Shown: piece by piece, positions 63,528 through 64,000 of the stretch
How the letters are laid out: every line of letters begins with the position of its first letter
Position numbering within the stretch: position 1 is the first letter of the stretch
Assembly (NCBI GenBank): GCA_047600785.1
Contig: JASGKH010000001.1
Coordinates: 62,001-126,000, forward strand
Length of the DNA: 64,000 bases
Direction of reading: 5' to 3'
DNA from: Breznakibacter sp047600785
Lineage (GTDB): Bacteria > Bacteroidota > Bacteroidia > Bacteroidales > Marinilabiliaceae
Translations under genes and position numbers: made by a program
The notes under the pieces: generated by a model
The model's database searches: none
Told to the model about the DNA's origin: nothing
The model's input: only the letters and a program-made list of their open reading frames with translations

Positions 63528-64000
63528 ATGACAGCAAAAAGACATCTAAAACAACTGCGTACCATTTTTATCGTTATCGTATCGGGTTTGATGCTGTTTT
63601 TTTTCATTGCCTGGGCATTGGGAACAATGCGCGGGGCATTGGTGCAAATGGACCAGACGCAGCTTCATTACCTAAAAACCGTGGTGCTGTTGTCTGCTTT
63701 CGTAGGGATACCTGCGGCACACTATTTCCACAAGAAGAAAACCGGACACATTGTTCCGAATTTGAGTAACGTGGAAAAGATGGTCCGCTTCCGTACCAGT
63801 TATTTCATTAAGCTGGCGACATTCGAGGGGTTGGGGCTTGTTAGCTTATTGGCATACCTGCTGTCGAACGACAAAACCTTTTTGTTTGTGTTCGGATTGT
63901 TTATGGTCGTGCTGGCCATCAATTACCCATCGGTCTCCAAAGTGGCCGAAGAGCTACAATCCGACCCGGACGAGCTGTTTGAAGAAGACAGTCTCCAAAC
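63528..64000 (+). CDS. Membrane protein, 3' end outside window
   Basis: An open frame from ATG 63528 that runs off the window after 157 codons. It has four hydrophobic helices (TIFIVIVSGLMLFFFIAWAL; TVVLLSAFVGIPAAHYF; LATFEGLGLVSLLAYLL; FLFVFGLFMVVLAINY) and an acidic tail (ELQSDPDELFEEDSLQ). It resembles small inner-membrane proteins of unknown function in Bacteroidota. Only 12 bases after recR, so likely cotranscribed. Confidence 0.75.
   Translation, partial: MTAKRHLKQLRTIFIVIVSGLMLFFFIAWALGTMRGALVQMDQTQLHYLKTVVLLSAFVGIPAAHYFHKKKTGHIVPNLSNVEKMVRFRTSYFIKLATFEGLGLVSLLAYLLSNDKTFLFVFGLFMVVLAINYPSVSKVAEELQSDPDELFEEDSLQ

Overview
The window looks like a chromosomal segment of a Bacteroidota bacterium (class Bacteroidia-like; I cannot fix the genus). 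Supporting signs are a giant SprB-repeat adhesin with a type IX secretion (T9SS) sorting tail, single-chain glycyl-tRNA synthetase, short-form AMP nucleosidase, many Bacteroidota-typical DUF proteins, and a TAnnTTTG-type -7 promoter box. No rRNA, tRNA or CRISPR array was seen.

Region 1 (1-16,055) is mostly housekeeping: typA (cut by the window edge), two SpoIIE-type phosphatases, efp, a DUF3108 protein, tsaB, a DUF4097 protein, glyS, a compact run of class IV aminotransferase / HAD phosphatase / rhomboid protease / holA, then an AMP nucleosidase, a sodium:solute symporter and a DUF2721 protein. Region 2 (16,056-30,560) is accessory: a repeat-rich intergenic stretch, a GH29 alpha-L-fucosidase divergent from an AraC regulator, a 598-codon outer-membrane barrel candidate downstream of a 2,514-residue SprB-like adhesin, and a FISUMP-type lipoprotein flanked by inverted repeats.

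Region 3 (30,790-53,870, all toxin modules on the minus strand) is the most interesting part. A full-length 1,191-residue exported protein (signal peptide, fibronectin-III-like trunk, internal HELAH zincin domain, conserved ExEGA junction, C-terminal second zincin effector) is followed by its immunity candidate and then by six further displaced modules. These keep all, part or none of the conserved HELAH zincin segment and each carries a different or diverged C-terminal effector: papain/C39-like protease, GNAT-like, a possible TNT/ADP-ribosyl-type domain, GH19 lysozyme-like, nucleic-acid-deaminase-like, and two related alpha/beta-hydrolases. Each is followed, usually with a 1-20 nt overlap, by a small unrelated gene that reads as its immunity protein. 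The displaced toxin frames lack ATG starts and signal peptides while the immunity genes start with ATG. This is the architecture of a polymorphic toxin with orphan tips (as in Rhs and CdiA), but built on a Bacteroidota trunk I do not recognise as a described delivery system. Gene fragments, REP-like hairpins, an ~87-bp repeat and several one-base homopolymer indels mark repeated recombination and decay.

Region 4 (54,122-61,573) lies just upstream on the same strand: a GxxExxY protein set in short repeats, a 678-residue fibronectin-III protein and a 1,498-residue exported beta-rich protein with a bacterial Ig-like segment. With the trunk toxin these may form one export/anchoring unit. Region 5 (61,694-64,000) returns to ordinary genes: a HEAT-repeat protein, recR and a truncated membrane protein.
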